Below, piece after piece: positions 43,021 through 52,203 of a stretch of 64,000 nt of DNA. The translations under genes and the position numbers were made by a program. This DNA comes from Streptomyces sp. NBC_01498 (GTDB lineage Bacteria > Actinomycetota > Actinomycetes > Streptomycetales > Streptomycetaceae), in assembly GCF_036327775.1 (NCBI RefSeq), contig NZ_CP109598.1, forward strand, positions 5,034,001-5,098,000. Direction: 5' to 3'. The notes beneath the pieces are model-generated. The model worked only from the letters and a program-made list of their open reading frames with translations. It was not told where the DNA came from and made no database searches. Within the stretch, counting starts at the first letter, position 1, and each line of letters begins with the position of its first letter.

Positions 43021-43093
43021 GGGGCTATAGCTCAGTTGGTAGAGCGCCTGCATGGCATGCAGGAGGTCAGGAGTTCAATTCTCCTTAGCTCCA
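43021..43093 (+). tRNA. tRNA-Ala (anticodon GGC), second copy
   Basis: Identical over all 73 nt to the copy at 40976-41048, including the G3-U70 pair, the anticodon loop ATGGCAT and the absence of encoded CCA. The copies are direct repeats ~2 kb apart; their flanks differ. Confidence 0.97.
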
Positions 43094-43167
43094 CTTCTCG
43101 AAGTTCCCGTCCGGACGCCATGTCCGGGCGGGTTCTTCTCGTTGACAGCCCGTTCCGGAGGAACGTC

Positions 43168-44067
43168 GTGCCCAACTCGCCCGCCGCGCCCGCCCTTTGG
43201 CACCGGCTGCTCGGCGTGCTGCGATGCCCGGTGTGCGACGGGCCGCTCGGGCCCCCGCCCGGAGTCCCGGCGCCCGGCCCGACGCTGCGGGGCGTCACGT
43301 CACTGCGCTGCGCCGGGGGTCACTCGTACGACGTCGCCCGCCAGGGTTACCTCGGTCTGCTGACCGGCAATGTGAACGTGGCCAACGCCGACAGCGCGGA
43401 CATGGTGGGCGCCCGGAGCCGCTTCCTGGAGGGCGGGCACTACGCGCCGCTCGCGGACGCCCTCGCCGCGGCCGTCGCCGGGCTCTGCCCGCCGGACGGC
43501 ACCGTCCTGGACGCCGGGGCCGGCACCGGTTACTACCTCGCCGCCGTGCTCGACGCCCTGCCCGGCGCGGTGGGACTCGGGCTCGACCTCTCCAAGTTCG
43601 CGCTGCGCCGGGCCGCCGGGGTCCATCCGAGGGCGGGCACCGCGACCTGGGACATCTGGAAGCCACTGCCCGTGGTGAGCGGCGCCGCCGACGTCGTGAT
43701 CAATGTCTTCGCGCCGCGCAACGGCCCGGAGTTCCGGCGCGTCCTGCGCCCTGACGGGGCCCTGGTCGTCGTCACGCCGACCGCCCGCCATCTCGCCGGA
43801 CTCCCGGCGGGTCTGGGCATGTTGTCGGTCGACGCCGCGAAGGAGGACCGGCTCCGGCGTACGCTGTCCGGTCACTTCCGGCAGGAGGGCGCGGACCTCG
43901 TGGAACGGGAGATCGCACTGACGGGGGAGTCCGTGCGCGATCTGATCCTGATGGGCCCCAGCGCCCACCACCTGGCCGCCGAGGAGGTGCACCGGAGCGT
44001 CGCGTCGCTGGACAGCCCGCTCACGGTGACCGTCTCGTTCGTCGTGTCGGTCCACCGGCCGAGCTGA
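43168..44067 (+). CDS. Putative 23S rRNA (guanine-N1-)-methyltransferase, RlmA/TlrB-like
   Basis: 299 residues from GTG 43168, 5 nt after GGAGGA. The N-terminal zinc knuckle 'VLRCPVCDGPL' with 'LRCAGGHSYDVARQGYLGLL' is the RlmA signature. The SAM-binding motif I is 'VLDAGAGTGYYLAAVL', with 'LGLDLSKFALRRAA' as motif II and 'VINVFAPRNGPEFRRVLRPDG' further on. Family members methylate G745 or G748 of 23S rRNA; the Gram-positive G748 branch (TlrB) gives macrolide resistance. Which nucleotide this enzyme uses cannot be told from sequence. It follows the second tRNA-Ala. Confidence 0.85.
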   Translation: MPNSPAAPALWHRLLGVLRCPVCDGPLGPPPGVPAPGPTLRGVTSLRCAGGHSYDVARQGYLGLLTGNVNVANADSADMVGARSRFLEGGHYAPLADALAAAVAGLCPPDGTVLDAGAGTGYYLAAVLDALPGAVGLGLDLSKFALRRAAGVHPRAGTATWDIWKPLPVVSGAADVVINVFAPRNGPEFRRVLRPDGALVVVTPTARHLAGLPAGLGMLSVDAAKEDRLRRTLSGHFRQEGADLVEREIALTGESVRDLILMGPSAHHLAAEEVHRSVASLDSPLTVTVSFVVSVHRPS

Positions 44068-44099
44068 CACCGCGCAGGCCGGGCACCCTCCGGGGGACG

Positions 44100-44135
44100 C
44101 CGGGCGCGCGCCTCCTCAAGAAGTCGCGTGCCCGG
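44100..44135. terminator. Possible bidirectional terminator
   Basis: An 11-bp stem with one G-U wobble (CCGGGCGCGCG/CGCGTGCCCGG) and 14-nt loop lies between the convergent methyltransferase and NuoF-like genes. Confidence 0.5.
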
Positions 44136-44180
44136 CGGCATCCTCCGAAGGACGGCCCGGCTTCTCCCGGAGAGGACGCG

Positions 44181-45779
44181 TCAGCGTCCGCTGCCCAGGG
44201 CCTTTCTGCCACCGCCCGGCGGCAGGGCGGCCGGGCCGCCCCCCGGCAGCGCCGGCCGCTGCGGCGCCGGCTGCTCGATACGCAGCGCCAGCGCCGGGCA
44301 GCGCCGTACCGCGCGCTGGGCACGGCCCCGCAGATGCATCGGTACGGAGGCGTCGGCCAGCGCGGGGAAACCGTCCGGGCCCAGCCGGATCAGCTCCGGC
44401 ACGATGTCCGCGCAGAGCCCGTGCCCCTGGCAGAGCGTCCAGTCCACAGCCAGCTTCTCGCCGCTCGGGATGGACTCCACCTCGGTCTGGTAGCCGGGAC
44501 CCGGCAGCGGCAGCACCCCGGTCGTCTCACGTCCGCAGCCGCCGTCCAGCACATGGGCGGCCAGGTCGTCGGTGAAGGCGGAGAGGGTCGACATGAAGAA
44601 CCGCGCGGACCCGTCGGGATGCTTGCAGGCCCCCCGCCCCCGTACCGCCTGCGTCACCGCGCGCAGCGCCTCCAGGGCCGCCGGGCCGCCGCCGTTCAGT
44701 ACGTCGCTCAGCCCGCCCGCAGCGGCCGGCAGACCGAGCCGGCAGGGGCCGCACTGGCCGGAGGTCTCGGCGGCGAGCCAGTTCGCCACCCGCAGCGCCT
44801 CGCCCAGCGGGCAGGTCTCGGGGCCGATCGGCAGGATCGCGCCCGCGCCCAGCGAGCCGCCCACCGCCGCCAGCGACTCGCGCGAGACGACGGCGTCGTG
44901 CGCGGCCACCGAGTCGATCCAGTTGCCGTGGTATCCGCCGGTCAGTACGCCCTGCGGCAGCGGCGGCGCCCCGGCCAGCTGGAGGACGTAGCGCAGCGGA
45001 ACCCCCGTCGGCACCTCCACGACCATCGGGCGCGCGACCGCGCCCGAGACGGTCAGCATGACGGTGCCCGGCTCGGCGTCGAGCCCGGTGTGCCCGTAGC
45101 GGCGGGCGCCGATCCGGGCGCCGATGGCGAGTTGGGCGTACGTCTCGGCGTTGGACAGCAGCGTCGGGGCGCCGCCGACACCGGACTCGGCGGCCCGCTC
45201 GCGGCGGCCCGGCGGCATCGAGGGCCCGCCGTTGGCCGCGCGGATCACGGACGACGCCTCACCGGAGACCATGCGCTCGGGCGTACGGATCACGCGCGCC
45301 CGCAGCTGCTGCCCGCGCCGGTCGGACAGACCGCGCTCGGCGAGCGCGGCCCGCATGGATATCTCGGTGGAGTTGCGGGTGACGGCGACCACCAGGGTGC
45401 GCGCGCCCAGCGCCTCGGCGGCCAGCAGGGCGCCGTCCAGGATCAGATGGGGCGCCCGGTTGAGCAGCACCGTGTCCTTGCGGCAGGCCGGCTCGCCCTC
45501 ACTGCCGTTGATGACGACGACGGGGCGCACCCCGCGCCGGATCGATGCCTTGGCGACGGCGCGCAGCTTCTTGCTGAACGGGAAGCCGGCGCCTCCGCGT
45601 CCGAGGAGGGAGATGTTCTCGGCGAGCTGGGCGAGCAGCTCCCCGGTCAGCGGCGACAGCGGCCCGTGCACCTTGAGGTGCATGGCCAGGTCGAGCCGTT
45701 CGACGAGGTCGAACCCCTGTGTCAGCTGGGGAAGGCCGACGACACGGACTTCGGGGACATCGGGGAGAGGGGCGTTCAC
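44181..45779 (-). CDS. NuoF-like flavoprotein with C-terminal ferredoxin domain
   Basis: 532 residues. The N-terminal part matches the 51-kDa subunit of complex I: 'LGRGGAGFPFSKKLRAVAK' (NADH/FMN) and 'VVINGSEGEPACRKDTVLL'. The cluster region 'TSGQCGPCRLGL' has two of the usual three clustered cysteines, with Ser in the first position, and a later Cys in 'RGACKHPDG'. The last ~65 residues form a ferredoxin with C-x5-C ('LCQGHGLCADI') and a final 'CPAL', typical of 3Fe-4S types. Its start overlaps the end of the membrane heme protein by 4 nt, so NAD(P)H-to-membrane electron transfer is inferred; partners are unknown. Confidence 0.82.
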   Translation of the reverse strand: MNAPLPDVPEVRVVGLPQLTQGFDLVERLDLAMHLKVHGPLSPLTGELLAQLAENISLLGRGGAGFPFSKKLRAVAKASIRRGVRPVVVINGSEGEPACRKDTVLLNRAPHLILDGALLAAEALGARTLVVAVTRNSTEISMRAALAERGLSDRRGQQLRARVIRTPERMVSGEASSVIRAANGGPSMPPGRRERAAESGVGGAPTLLSNAETYAQLAIGARIGARRYGHTGLDAEPGTVMLTVSGAVARPMVVEVPTGVPLRYVLQLAGAPPLPQGVLTGGYHGNWIDSVAAHDAVVSRESLAAVGGSLGAGAILPIGPETCPLGEALRVANWLAAETSGQCGPCRLGLPAAAGGLSDVLNGGGPAALEALRAVTQAVRGRGACKHPDGSARFFMSTLSAFTDDLAAHVLDGGCGRETTGVLPLPGPGYQTEVESIPSGEKLAVDWTLCQGHGLCADIVPELIRLGPDGFPALADASVPMHLRGRAQRAVRRCPALALRIEQPAPQRPALPGGGPAALPPGGGRKALGSGR

Positions 45780-47410
45780 TGTCGGTCTCCTGCGGATGGG
45801 TACCAGGGTTCACCGGCACTCGGGGTGCCCGCGCCTCCGGCGGGGGGCTGCCGGACCGCGCCGTCCGACTGCCGGTACTGGTCGGCTTGTTGATACGGGT
45901 CGGGCCCGGGGGCGGTGCCGGGCTGCGGGTAGGGGGCCGACTGTAGGTACGTGTCGGAGGGGCGGTTCGACTCAGTCCCGAGGTACGTCTCTTGCTGCTG
46001 GTACGGCTGGTACGCATCGGCCTGCTGATACGCGTCCGTCTGCTGGTACGGGGACGGCTGCTGGTACGGGTCGGTCAGGGGCGACCCGGTGCCGACGGCG
46101 GGCTCGTGCAGCCGGGCCTGGGCGGGCGGCGGCGGCGACGGCGTCGGCCACATGCCGGCCCCGGCCGCCGAAGGCTCCTCGATGACCGGTATCTCCTCGG
46201 TCATGGGGATGCGCTCGGCGTACGGGATCTCGCCCGTGGACGGGCCCGGGGAATCGCTCCCGAAGGAGACGGCGCGGTACCCGGCCGACAGGCCCGTACC
46301 GGGACCGGACCCCGCGCCGCCCGGAGCACCCGCCCCGGTGCGCACCCCCGGGTCGACGTACGTGTCCGCGAGCGGGTCCGGATAGGGCACCGACGGCGTT
46401 GCCGGCGGAGTGGCGGCGTACGGAGCGACGGACGGGACCGTGAGGGGGTCCGGTACGAAGGTGTCCGCGAACGGGTCGGCGGCCCCCGGACGGCCCGCCT
46501 CGTAAAGAGGCGGCGACGGCGGGGCGATACGCGGCGGGACCCGCGTCGCGCCCAGCGAGGTCGCCGACGCCGGAGGGGAGGCCGGCGCGGAGGCGGGCCG
46601 GCGGCGCGGGAACCGCTGCTCGAACTCCACCTGCGGGGCGTTCGCCGCGCCCGGCAGCGGGTCGCGGGCCAGGTCACGGCGGCCAGGCTGCTCCGCCTCG
46701 GGGGCCTCGCGCAGACCGCCCGGCGCCTTCATGATCAGGTCGGCGATCCTGCGCCGGACCGGCGGCGGCAGCAGTCGTACGGAGACGGCGCCGATGACCG
46801 CCACGAGCGCCAGGCAGTACATGGTCATCACCCAGGTCGCGGCGGCGCGGCCCGCGTACAGCCCGTGCATCAGCGCGAAGCACCAGGCCGGGTAGGCCAG
46901 CATGTGCAGCGCGCGCCAGCGGCCGGCGATCCGGCCGGGCGTGGCGAAGGCGCTGCGCAGCGCGCCGGTCGCGGCGGCGATCACCATCAGGAAACCGGCG
47001 AGCGACCCGAAACCGATGAGGCCGCTGGTGCCGGTGATCCCGAGCCCGAAGGGCAGGACGGCGCCGATCAGCGCCACATGGCCGAGCGAGACCTTCACCG
47101 TGGCGTGCAGCAGCAGAAAGCCGAGGGAGGCCATCGCCGTGAACCGGTGGATGCCCTGGGCGAGCAGCCGGTGCCGCGGGGACAGCAGCAGCCGGTCCGT
47201 GGCCACGAGCCCCCAGGCGACGGCCGCCGTGAGGGACACGAGCGACAGCACGCCGGTGGTGAAGTCGAGCATCGCGCGGAACCCGTCACTCCCCGCGACC
47301 GCGAGGAGGGGGACAAGGACGAGTGCGGCGACCGACACCCCACCCCGGACCGAGGGACTCATGCCCTGGGCCGGGGGGAGCGAGGAGCGGATGGTGCTGG
47401 ATAGCTTCAT
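45776..47410 (-). CDS. Ferric-reductase-like transmembrane cytochrome b with long Pro/Gln-rich tail
   Basis: 544 residues from ATG 47408-47410 (GGAG 8 nt upstream). Residues ~20-220 contain six hydrophobic helices with heme-ligand-type histidines in 'GIHRFTAMASLGFLLLHATVKV' and 'ALHMLAYPAWCFALMHGLY', as in ferric reductase/NOX and YedZ-type domains. The remaining ~310 residues are disordered, with Pro/Thr stretches and Y-Q-Q repeats near the end. It lies first in a two-gene unit with the NuoF-ferredoxin fusion, which would feed electrons to the heme domain. Upstream in-frame ATGs at 47455 and 47518 lack a good ribosome binding site. Confidence 0.8.
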   Translation of the reverse strand: MKLSSTIRSSLPPAQGMSPSVRGGVSVAALVLVPLLAVAGSDGFRAMLDFTTGVLSLVSLTAAVAWGLVATDRLLLSPRHRLLAQGIHRFTAMASLGFLLLHATVKVSLGHVALIGAVLPFGLGITGTSGLIGFGSLAGFLMVIAAATGALRSAFATPGRIAGRWRALHMLAYPAWCFALMHGLYAGRAAATWVMTMYCLALVAVIGAVSVRLLPPPVRRRIADLIMKAPGGLREAPEAEQPGRRDLARDPLPGAANAPQVEFEQRFPRRRPASAPASPPASATSLGATRVPPRIAPPSPPLYEAGRPGAADPFADTFVPDPLTVPSVAPYAATPPATPSVPYPDPLADTYVDPGVRTGAGAPGGAGSGPGTGLSAGYRAVSFGSDSPGPSTGEIPYAERIPMTEEIPVIEEPSAAGAGMWPTPSPPPPAQARLHEPAVGTGSPLTDPYQQPSPYQQTDAYQQADAYQPYQQQETYLGTESNRPSDTYLQSAPYPQPGTAPGPDPYQQADQYRQSDGAVRQPPAGGAGTPSAGEPWYPSAGDRQ

Positions 47411-47733
47411 AGGGGCAACTCCGAATGTCTCGGCAAAGCGGTCCCGTTGCGGCATGCTAAGTCGCTCCCTACTGGGCGGTTCGCCGTTTGCAGGTTTACC
47501 GAGGGAATTGAGCGTCAACTGCCTCTGCGGTTGCCCCGGATAAGGGTGATACGCGGAGTAACTCGGGTGCCGAAGGTTCGATGAATCACATATCGCGGAT
47601 GGCCTGTTGGCGACTCGAACGATCTTGTATGGGCTTCGAACGGACCGTCGCCACCCCGCAACCGGTCCGCGTCACTGCCCGAATCCGCCCTCTCCGCCCG
47701 GTATCCGCCGTGCGGGCGCCGCGCCCGCTGCGG

Positions 47734-47748
47734 TACCCTGCTCGCATG
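47734..47748 (+). promoter_or_regulatory. Leaderless promoter of the leuS leader peptide
   Basis: TACCCT (47734-47739) ends 6 nt before ATG 47746, so the attenuator transcript would begin at the leader-peptide start codon. The rest of the 47411-47733 region shows no gene; part of it is AT-richer (47570-47640). Confidence 0.5.
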
Positions 47749-47784
47749 CGTGCCGTACGCCTTCTGCTTAGCGAGCCGCGCTGA
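47746..47784 (+). CDS. Leucine-rich leader peptide of leuS
   Basis: Twelve codons plus TGA encode [12 protein letters not shown]: three consecutive Leu codons, two of them CTT, rare in this GC-rich coding background. It is followed by pairing segments (CGCTGAT at 47779-47785 with ATCAGCG near 47817-47823, and the palindrome CCGATCCGGATCGG) and then an intrinsic terminator 45 nt later, before leuS. This is the layout of ribosome-mediated transcription attenuation: low charged tRNA-Leu stalls the ribosome at the Leu codons and would favour antitermination. The mechanism is inferred; the sequence elements are directly visible. Confidence 0.8.
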   Translation: MRAVRLLLSEPR

Positions 47785-47829
47785 TCAGTACCGACGGATG
47801 ACCGATCCGGATCGGAATCAGCGTGGCGC

Positions 47830-47853
47830 CCCCTCCTGTGCGAGGGGTTTTTT
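47830..47853 (+). terminator. Attenuator terminator upstream of leuS
   Basis: CCCCTC (47830-47835) and GAGGGG (47842-47847) form a 6-bp stem around CTGTGC, followed by six T residues. This is the strongest U tract I see in the window and lies 40 nt before the leuS start. Confidence 0.88.
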
Positions 47854-47893
47854 CGTTCCCGCGGCAGAGACGATCGATGGAGCTTCAGAGGAC

Positions 47894-50794
47894 ATGAGCG
47901 AGACGAATCCGGCAGCCCCCGGCGCGGAGACGACCGCGCCGACCGCGCCGCACCGCTACACGGCTGCCATGGCCGCCGACATCGAGGCACGCTGGCAGGA
48001 CTTCTGGGACACCGAGGGCACCTACGAGGCGCCCAACCCCTCCGGCGACCTGGCCGGGGACCCGGCCGTCGTCGCGCGCCCCAAGAAGTACGTCATGGAC
48101 ATGTTCCCGTACCCCTCGGGCACCGGCCTGCACGTCGGCCACCCGCTGGGCTACATCGCCACCGACGTCTACGCCCGCCACCAGCGCATGAGCGGCTACA
48201 ACGTGCTGCACACGCTGGGCTTCGACGCCTTCGGCCTGCCCGCCGAGCAGTACGCGATCAGCACCGGCACCCACCCCCGGGTGTCGACCGAGGCCGCCAT
48301 GGACAACATGAGGCGGCAGCTGCGCCGGCTGGGCCTGGGGCACGACAAGCGGCGCGCGATCGCCACCATCGACCCGGAGTTCCACCGCTGGACCCAGTGG
48401 ATCTTCGTACAGATCTTCAACTCCTGGTACGACCCCGAGGCCGACCGCGCCCGGCCGATCACCGAACTGGTCGCGCGCTTCGAGAGCGGCGAGCGCCCGA
48501 CGCCCGACGGCCGCCCCTGGAGCGAGCTGACGGCGGTCGAGCGCTCGGACGTCCTGGGCGGACACCGGCTGGCGTACGCCTCCGACGCCCCCGTCAACTG
48601 GTGCCCCGGCCTGGGCACCGTCCTGGCCAACGAGGAGGTCACCGCCGACGGCCGCTCCGAGCGCGGCAACTTCCCGGTCTTCAAGTCCAAGCTGCGCCAG
48701 TGGAACATGCGCATCACCGCCTACGCGGACCGCCTGCTGGACGACCTCGACGCGCTGGACTGGCCGGACGCCATCAAGCAGCAGCAGCGCAACTGGATCG
48801 GGCGCAGCGAGGGCGCGCGCGTCGACTTCCCCGTCGGCGACGCCGGGACCGTCACCGTCTTCACGACCCGTCAGGACACCCTGTTCGGTGCCACGTACAT
48901 GGTGCTGGCGCCGGAGCACCAGCTGGTCGAGAAGATCGTTCCGGCCGCCTGGCCCGAGGGCACCCACGACGTGTGGACCGGCGGTCACGCCACGCCCGCC
49001 GAGGCCGTCGACGCGTACCGCAAGCAGGCAGCGGCCAAGTCCGACGTCGAACGGCAGGCCGACGCCAAGGACAAGACGGGCGTCTTCACCGGCGCGTACG
49101 CGACGAATCCGGCCAACGGCGAATCGATCCCGGTCTTCGTCGCGGACTATGTCCTGATGGGGTACGGCACGGGCGCGATCATGGCCGTACCGGCGCACGA
49201 CAGCCGGGACTTTGCGTTTGCACGCGCTTTCGAGCTGTCGATGCGCTGTGTCGTGGCACCGACCGACGGCCGGGGCACCGACCCCGGGGAGTGGGACGAC
49301 GCGTTCGTCGCGTACGACGCCACGCTCGTCAACTCCGCGTCTGCCGAACTGACGCTGGACGGACTGGGCGTGGTCGATGCCAAGGCGAAGACCACCGCGT
49401 GGCTGGCCGACCGGGGCATCGGCGAGGGCACCGTCAACTTCCGGCTGCGCGACTGGCTGTTCAGCCGGCAGCGCTACTGGGGCGAGCCGTTCCCCGTCGT
49501 CTACGACGAGGACGGCGTCGCGCACGCGCTGCCCGAGTCGATGCTGCCGCTGGAACTGCCCGAGGTGGACGACTACTCGCCGCGCACCTTCGACCCGGAC
49601 GACGCCGACACCCGGCCCGAGACGCCGCTGTCGCGCAACGAGGACTGGGTGGCCGTCGAGCTGGACCTGGGCGACGGCAGGGGCGTACGGCGCTACCGCC
49701 GGGAGACCAACACCATGCCGAACTGGGCCGGTTCGTGCTGGTACGAGCTGCGCTACCTCGACCCGCACAACGACGACAACCTGGTCGCCCCCGATGTCGA
49801 GCGGTACTGGATGGGGCCCCGCGACGGCATGCCGCACGGCGGCGTCGACCTGTACGTGGGCGGCGCCGAACACGCCGTGCTGCACCTGCTGTACGCGCGC
49901 TTCTGGTCCAAGGCGCTGTACGACCTGGGCCATGTGTCGTCGGTCGAACCGTTCCACAAGCTCTACAACCAGGGCATGATCCAGGCGTTCGTCTACCGCG
50001 ACAGCCGGGGCATCGCGGTCGACGCGCACGAGGTGGAGGAACGCGACGGCACCTACTGGTTCCGGGGCGAGCAGGTCAGCAGACTGCTGGGCAAGATGGG
50101 CAAGTCCCTGAAGAACGCGGTCACCCCGGACGAGATCTTCGCCGAGTACGGCGCCGACACGCTGCGGCTGTACGAGATGGCGATGGGCCCGCTGGACGTC
50201 TCGCGGCCGTGGGACACGCGCGCGGTGGTGGGCCAGTACCGGCTGCTGCAACGGCTGTGGCGCAACGTCGTCGACGAGACGACCGGTGAGGTCACGGTCG
50301 TGGACGCGCCGGACGACGAGATCGACGTGGCGACGCTGCGCGCCCTGCACAAGGCCGTCGACGGGGTCGGCCAGGACCTGGCCTCGCTGCGCTTCAACAC
50401 CGCCATCGCCAAGATCACCGAACTGAACAACCACCTCACCAAGACGGGCGGGCCGGTCGCCCGCTCCGTCGCGGAACGGCTGGTGCTGCTGGTGGCGCCG
50501 CTCGCGCCGCACGTCGCCGAGGAGCTGTGGCGCCGGCTGGGGCACACCGGCTCGGTCGTGCACGAGGCGTTCCCGGTGGCCGATCCGGCGTACGTGGTGG
50601 ACGAGTCCGTCACCTGCGTGGTCCAGATCAAGGGCAAGGTCAGGGCGCGGCTGGAGGTCTCCCCGTCGATCTCGGACGAGGAGCTGGAGGCGCTGGCGCT
50701 GGGCGACGCGGCCGTGGTCGCCGCGGTGGGCGGCGCGGCCGTCCGCAAGGTGATCGTACGGGCGCCGAAGCTCGTCAACATCGTGACCGGATAA
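47894..50794 (+). CDS. leuS: Leucyl-tRNA synthetase
   Basis: 966 residues from ATG 47894. Class I motifs are present: the HIGH-type '[15 protein letters not shown]' near residue 75-90 and KMSKS-type K734-M-G-K-S in '[15 protein letters not shown]'. The editing (CP1) domain includes '[19 protein letters not shown]' and '[15 protein letters not shown]'. The C-terminal anticodon-binding region ends with '[14 protein letters not shown]', a typical LeuRS end. Expression appears to be controlled by the leader peptide and terminator at 47746-47853, which makes leucine or charged tRNA-Leu supply the likely signal. Confidence 0.97.
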   Translation: MSETNPAAPGAETTAPTAPHRYTAAMAADIEARWQDFWDTEGTYEAPNPSGDLAGDPAVVARPKKYVMDMFPYPSGTGLHVGHPLGYIATDVYARHQRMSGYNVLHTLGFDAFGLPAEQYAISTGTHPRVSTEAAMDNMRRQLRRLGLGHDKRRAIATIDPEFHRWTQWIFVQIFNSWYDPEADRARPITELVARFESGERPTPDGRPWSELTAVERSDVLGGHRLAYASDAPVNWCPGLGTVLANEEVTADGRSERGNFPVFKSKLRQWNMRITAYADRLLDDLDALDWPDAIKQQQRNWIGRSEGARVDFPVGDAGTVTVFTTRQDTLFGATYMVLAPEHQLVEKIVPAAWPEGTHDVWTGGHATPAEAVDAYRKQAAAKSDVERQADAKDKTGVFTGAYATNPANGESIPVFVADYVLMGYGTGAIMAVPAHDSRDFAFARAFELSMRCVVAPTDGRGTDPGEWDDAFVAYDATLVNSASAELTLDGLGVVDAKAKTTAWLADRGIGEGTVNFRLRDWLFSRQRYWGEPFPVVYDEDGVAHALPESMLPLELPEVDDYSPRTFDPDDADTRPETPLSRNEDWVAVELDLGDGRGVRRYRRETNTMPNWAGSCWYELRYLDPHNDDNLVAPDVERYWMGPRDGMPHGGVDLYVGGAEHAVLHLLYARFWSKALYDLGHVSSVEPFHKLYNQGMIQAFVYRDSRGIAVDAHEVEERDGTYWFRGEQVSRLLGKMGKSLKNAVTPDEIFAEYGADTLRLYEMAMGPLDVSRPWDTRAVVGQYRLLQRLWRNVVDETTGEVTVVDAPDDEIDVATLRALHKAVDGVGQDLASLRFNTAIAKITELNNHLTKTGGPVARSVAERLVLLVAPLAPHVAEELWRRLGHTGSVVHEAFPVADPAYVVDESVTCVVQIKGKVRARLEVSPSISDEELEALALGDAAVVAAVGGAAVRKVIVRAPKLVNIVTG

Positions 50795-50842
50795 GCCCCG
50801 AACGTGACCGGGTGAGCCCCGGTCGGGCAGGCGCGGGCAGCT

Positions 50843-50876
50843 GTCCACGGAGCCGTTTCGTGACGGTTCCGCGGAC
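50843..50876 (+). terminator. Terminator after leuS
   Basis: A 14-bp stem with one mismatch and one wobble (50843-50856 with 50863-50876) and loop TTCGTG, about 50 nt after the stop. Confidence 0.65.
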
Positions 50877-50914
50877 ACGGGGGTTTCCCTTACGGGCAGT
50901 TTGGGGGTATCCCC

Positions 50915-50940
50915 GGAACCCTCGGGCCGCCCGTTGCGTT
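50915..50940 (+). promoter_or_regulatory. ECF-sigma-like promoter before the coiled-coil membrane protein
   Basis: GGAAC (50915-50919) is followed after 18 nt by GTT (50938-50940), close to the GGAAT-N18-GTT pattern of the disulphide-stress sigma factor SigR and to other GGAAC-type ECF promoters. It lies about 40 nt before ATG 50982. Confidence 0.4.
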
Positions 50941-50981
50941 TACGGTGGAAGTACCGACGTCGACACCGGAGAGGCATCCTC

Positions 50982-51854
50982 ATGGAGGCCGTGCTTTTGA
51001 TCGTGGCGCTGCTCTTTGTCGCATTCGTGGCACTTGGCGTGGTCGTGAGCGTCAAGGCGGTCCGTGCCGCGAAGCGGGGCGTGGACCGTACGATCACGCA
51101 GGCCCGCCGCACGGTCGAGGACACCACCCTCAGAGCGAAAAGCCTCGGCCAGACCGGTGTCCCGGCCGAGCTGGCACAGCTGCGCCTCTCCCTGCGCACG
51201 TCGATGCGGGCCACCCAGGAGGCGTTGCGGGCGCACGAGTCCGAGGACGCCTCCCTGGCCGAGGCGCTGAGCCTCTTCCAGCGGCTGAGCGTGCACGGGC
51301 GTGAGCTGGACGACGAGCTGCGCCGACTGGAGCGCGATCCCGACCGGGCGACGATCGCCCGGCGCGTCCCGGAGCTGCGGGAGCGGACCGAACGGATCAC
51401 GAAGTCCGCCGACGCGCTGCGCTGGGCGGCCAGGGACCGGGCGCGGAAGTTCTCCGAGGACGAGCTGACGCTGCTGAGCGAACAGATCGACGTCGAGACG
51501 GGCGCGCTGCGGCACTGGTCGGCGGTGGAGCCGACGGCGGAGGCGGACCCGGCGCGGGACGGGCACGCGGCAGACCCGGCGCGGGACGGGAGCGGGGAGC
51601 GGCGGACGGCGTCGGATCCCGCTCCGCAGGCCGCTCCCGGGCCCACGGAGTGGCCGGAGCCGGAGCCCGCGAGCGGGCCGGAGCCGGCGGGGCGCACGGG
51701 GCGGCCGGCGGGCGCGGACCCCACACTCGCGGATCAGACGTGGCCCGAGCCGCCGCCCGTGGGTGAGGGGCGGCAGGCGATCGAGCCGCCGGACCCGCGG
51801 CGGACGACGTACCCGTGGCAGGAGAAGTCGACGCGCCCGGAGACGACGAACTGA
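50982..51854 (+). CDS. Membrane-anchored coiled-coil protein
   Basis: 290 residues from ATG 50982 behind GGAGAGG. An N-terminal transmembrane segment (about 3-25, 'AVLLIVALLFVAFVALGVVV') is followed by Lys/Arg and a ~150-residue helical region rich in Leu/Glu/Arg heptads ('FQRLSVHGRELDDELRRLER'). The acidic Pro/Ala/Gly tail (about 190-290) is disordered. No enzyme motif. It could be a scaffold or stress-linked envelope protein; the upstream GGAAC-N18-GTT element would fit stress control, but that is only suggestive. Confidence 0.65.
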   Translation: MEAVLLIVALLFVAFVALGVVVSVKAVRAAKRGVDRTITQARRTVEDTTLRAKSLGQTGVPAELAQLRLSLRTSMRATQEALRAHESEDASLAEALSLFQRLSVHGRELDDELRRLERDPDRATIARRVPELRERTERITKSADALRWAARDRARKFSEDELTLLSEQIDVETGALRHWSAVEPTAEADPARDGHAADPARDGSGERRTASDPAPQAAPGPTEWPEPEPASGPEPAGRTGRPAGADPTLADQTWPEPPPVGEGRQAIEPPDPRRTTYPWQEKSTRPETTN

Positions 51855-52203
51855 CGGAGTGATGAAGTGACGGAGTGATGGGCCGGTCCGTCGGTCCGCT
51901 GACGGATGCGGTGGGCGGTGTCGGTGTGGTGGTGTGCCCCGTCGATGCGGGCGTTGATGCGGGCGTGGGGGCGGGTTCGGGTGCCGCGGGTGAGGACACG
52001 GGTGCGGGCCGGGCCGGGTTACGGGTGGCCCGGCCGGGCACACGAAAAGCGTGGTGGCGGGCTGCCAGTGGTGTGGACCCCGTCGGGACCGAGTACGTCG
52101 AAGCAGGGGAAGAGGGCGAAAGCCGATGGGGACCTCTTCGGATTCGACGGGCGTGGCGGGGCCGGGCTGCCGACCGGTGGTCGCGGCGGGTAACCTCCCG
52201 CTC
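51855..52203 (+). other. Non-coding region before degV with a short tandem repeat
   Basis: About 350 nt. It starts with a direct repeat of TGACGGAGTGATG (first copy overlapping the preceding stop, second ~16 nt later). The rest is G-rich with no gene. TAACCT (52191-52196) lies 7 nt before the degV ATG and is the probable leaderless promoter. Confidence 0.5.

Noticed and set aside
47581..47784. 67-codon frame ending in the leuS leader peptide
   Set aside because: It shares its frame with the leader, but its upstream part has no ribosome binding site and random-looking sequence; the -10 box at 47734 places the transcript start at the inner ATG.
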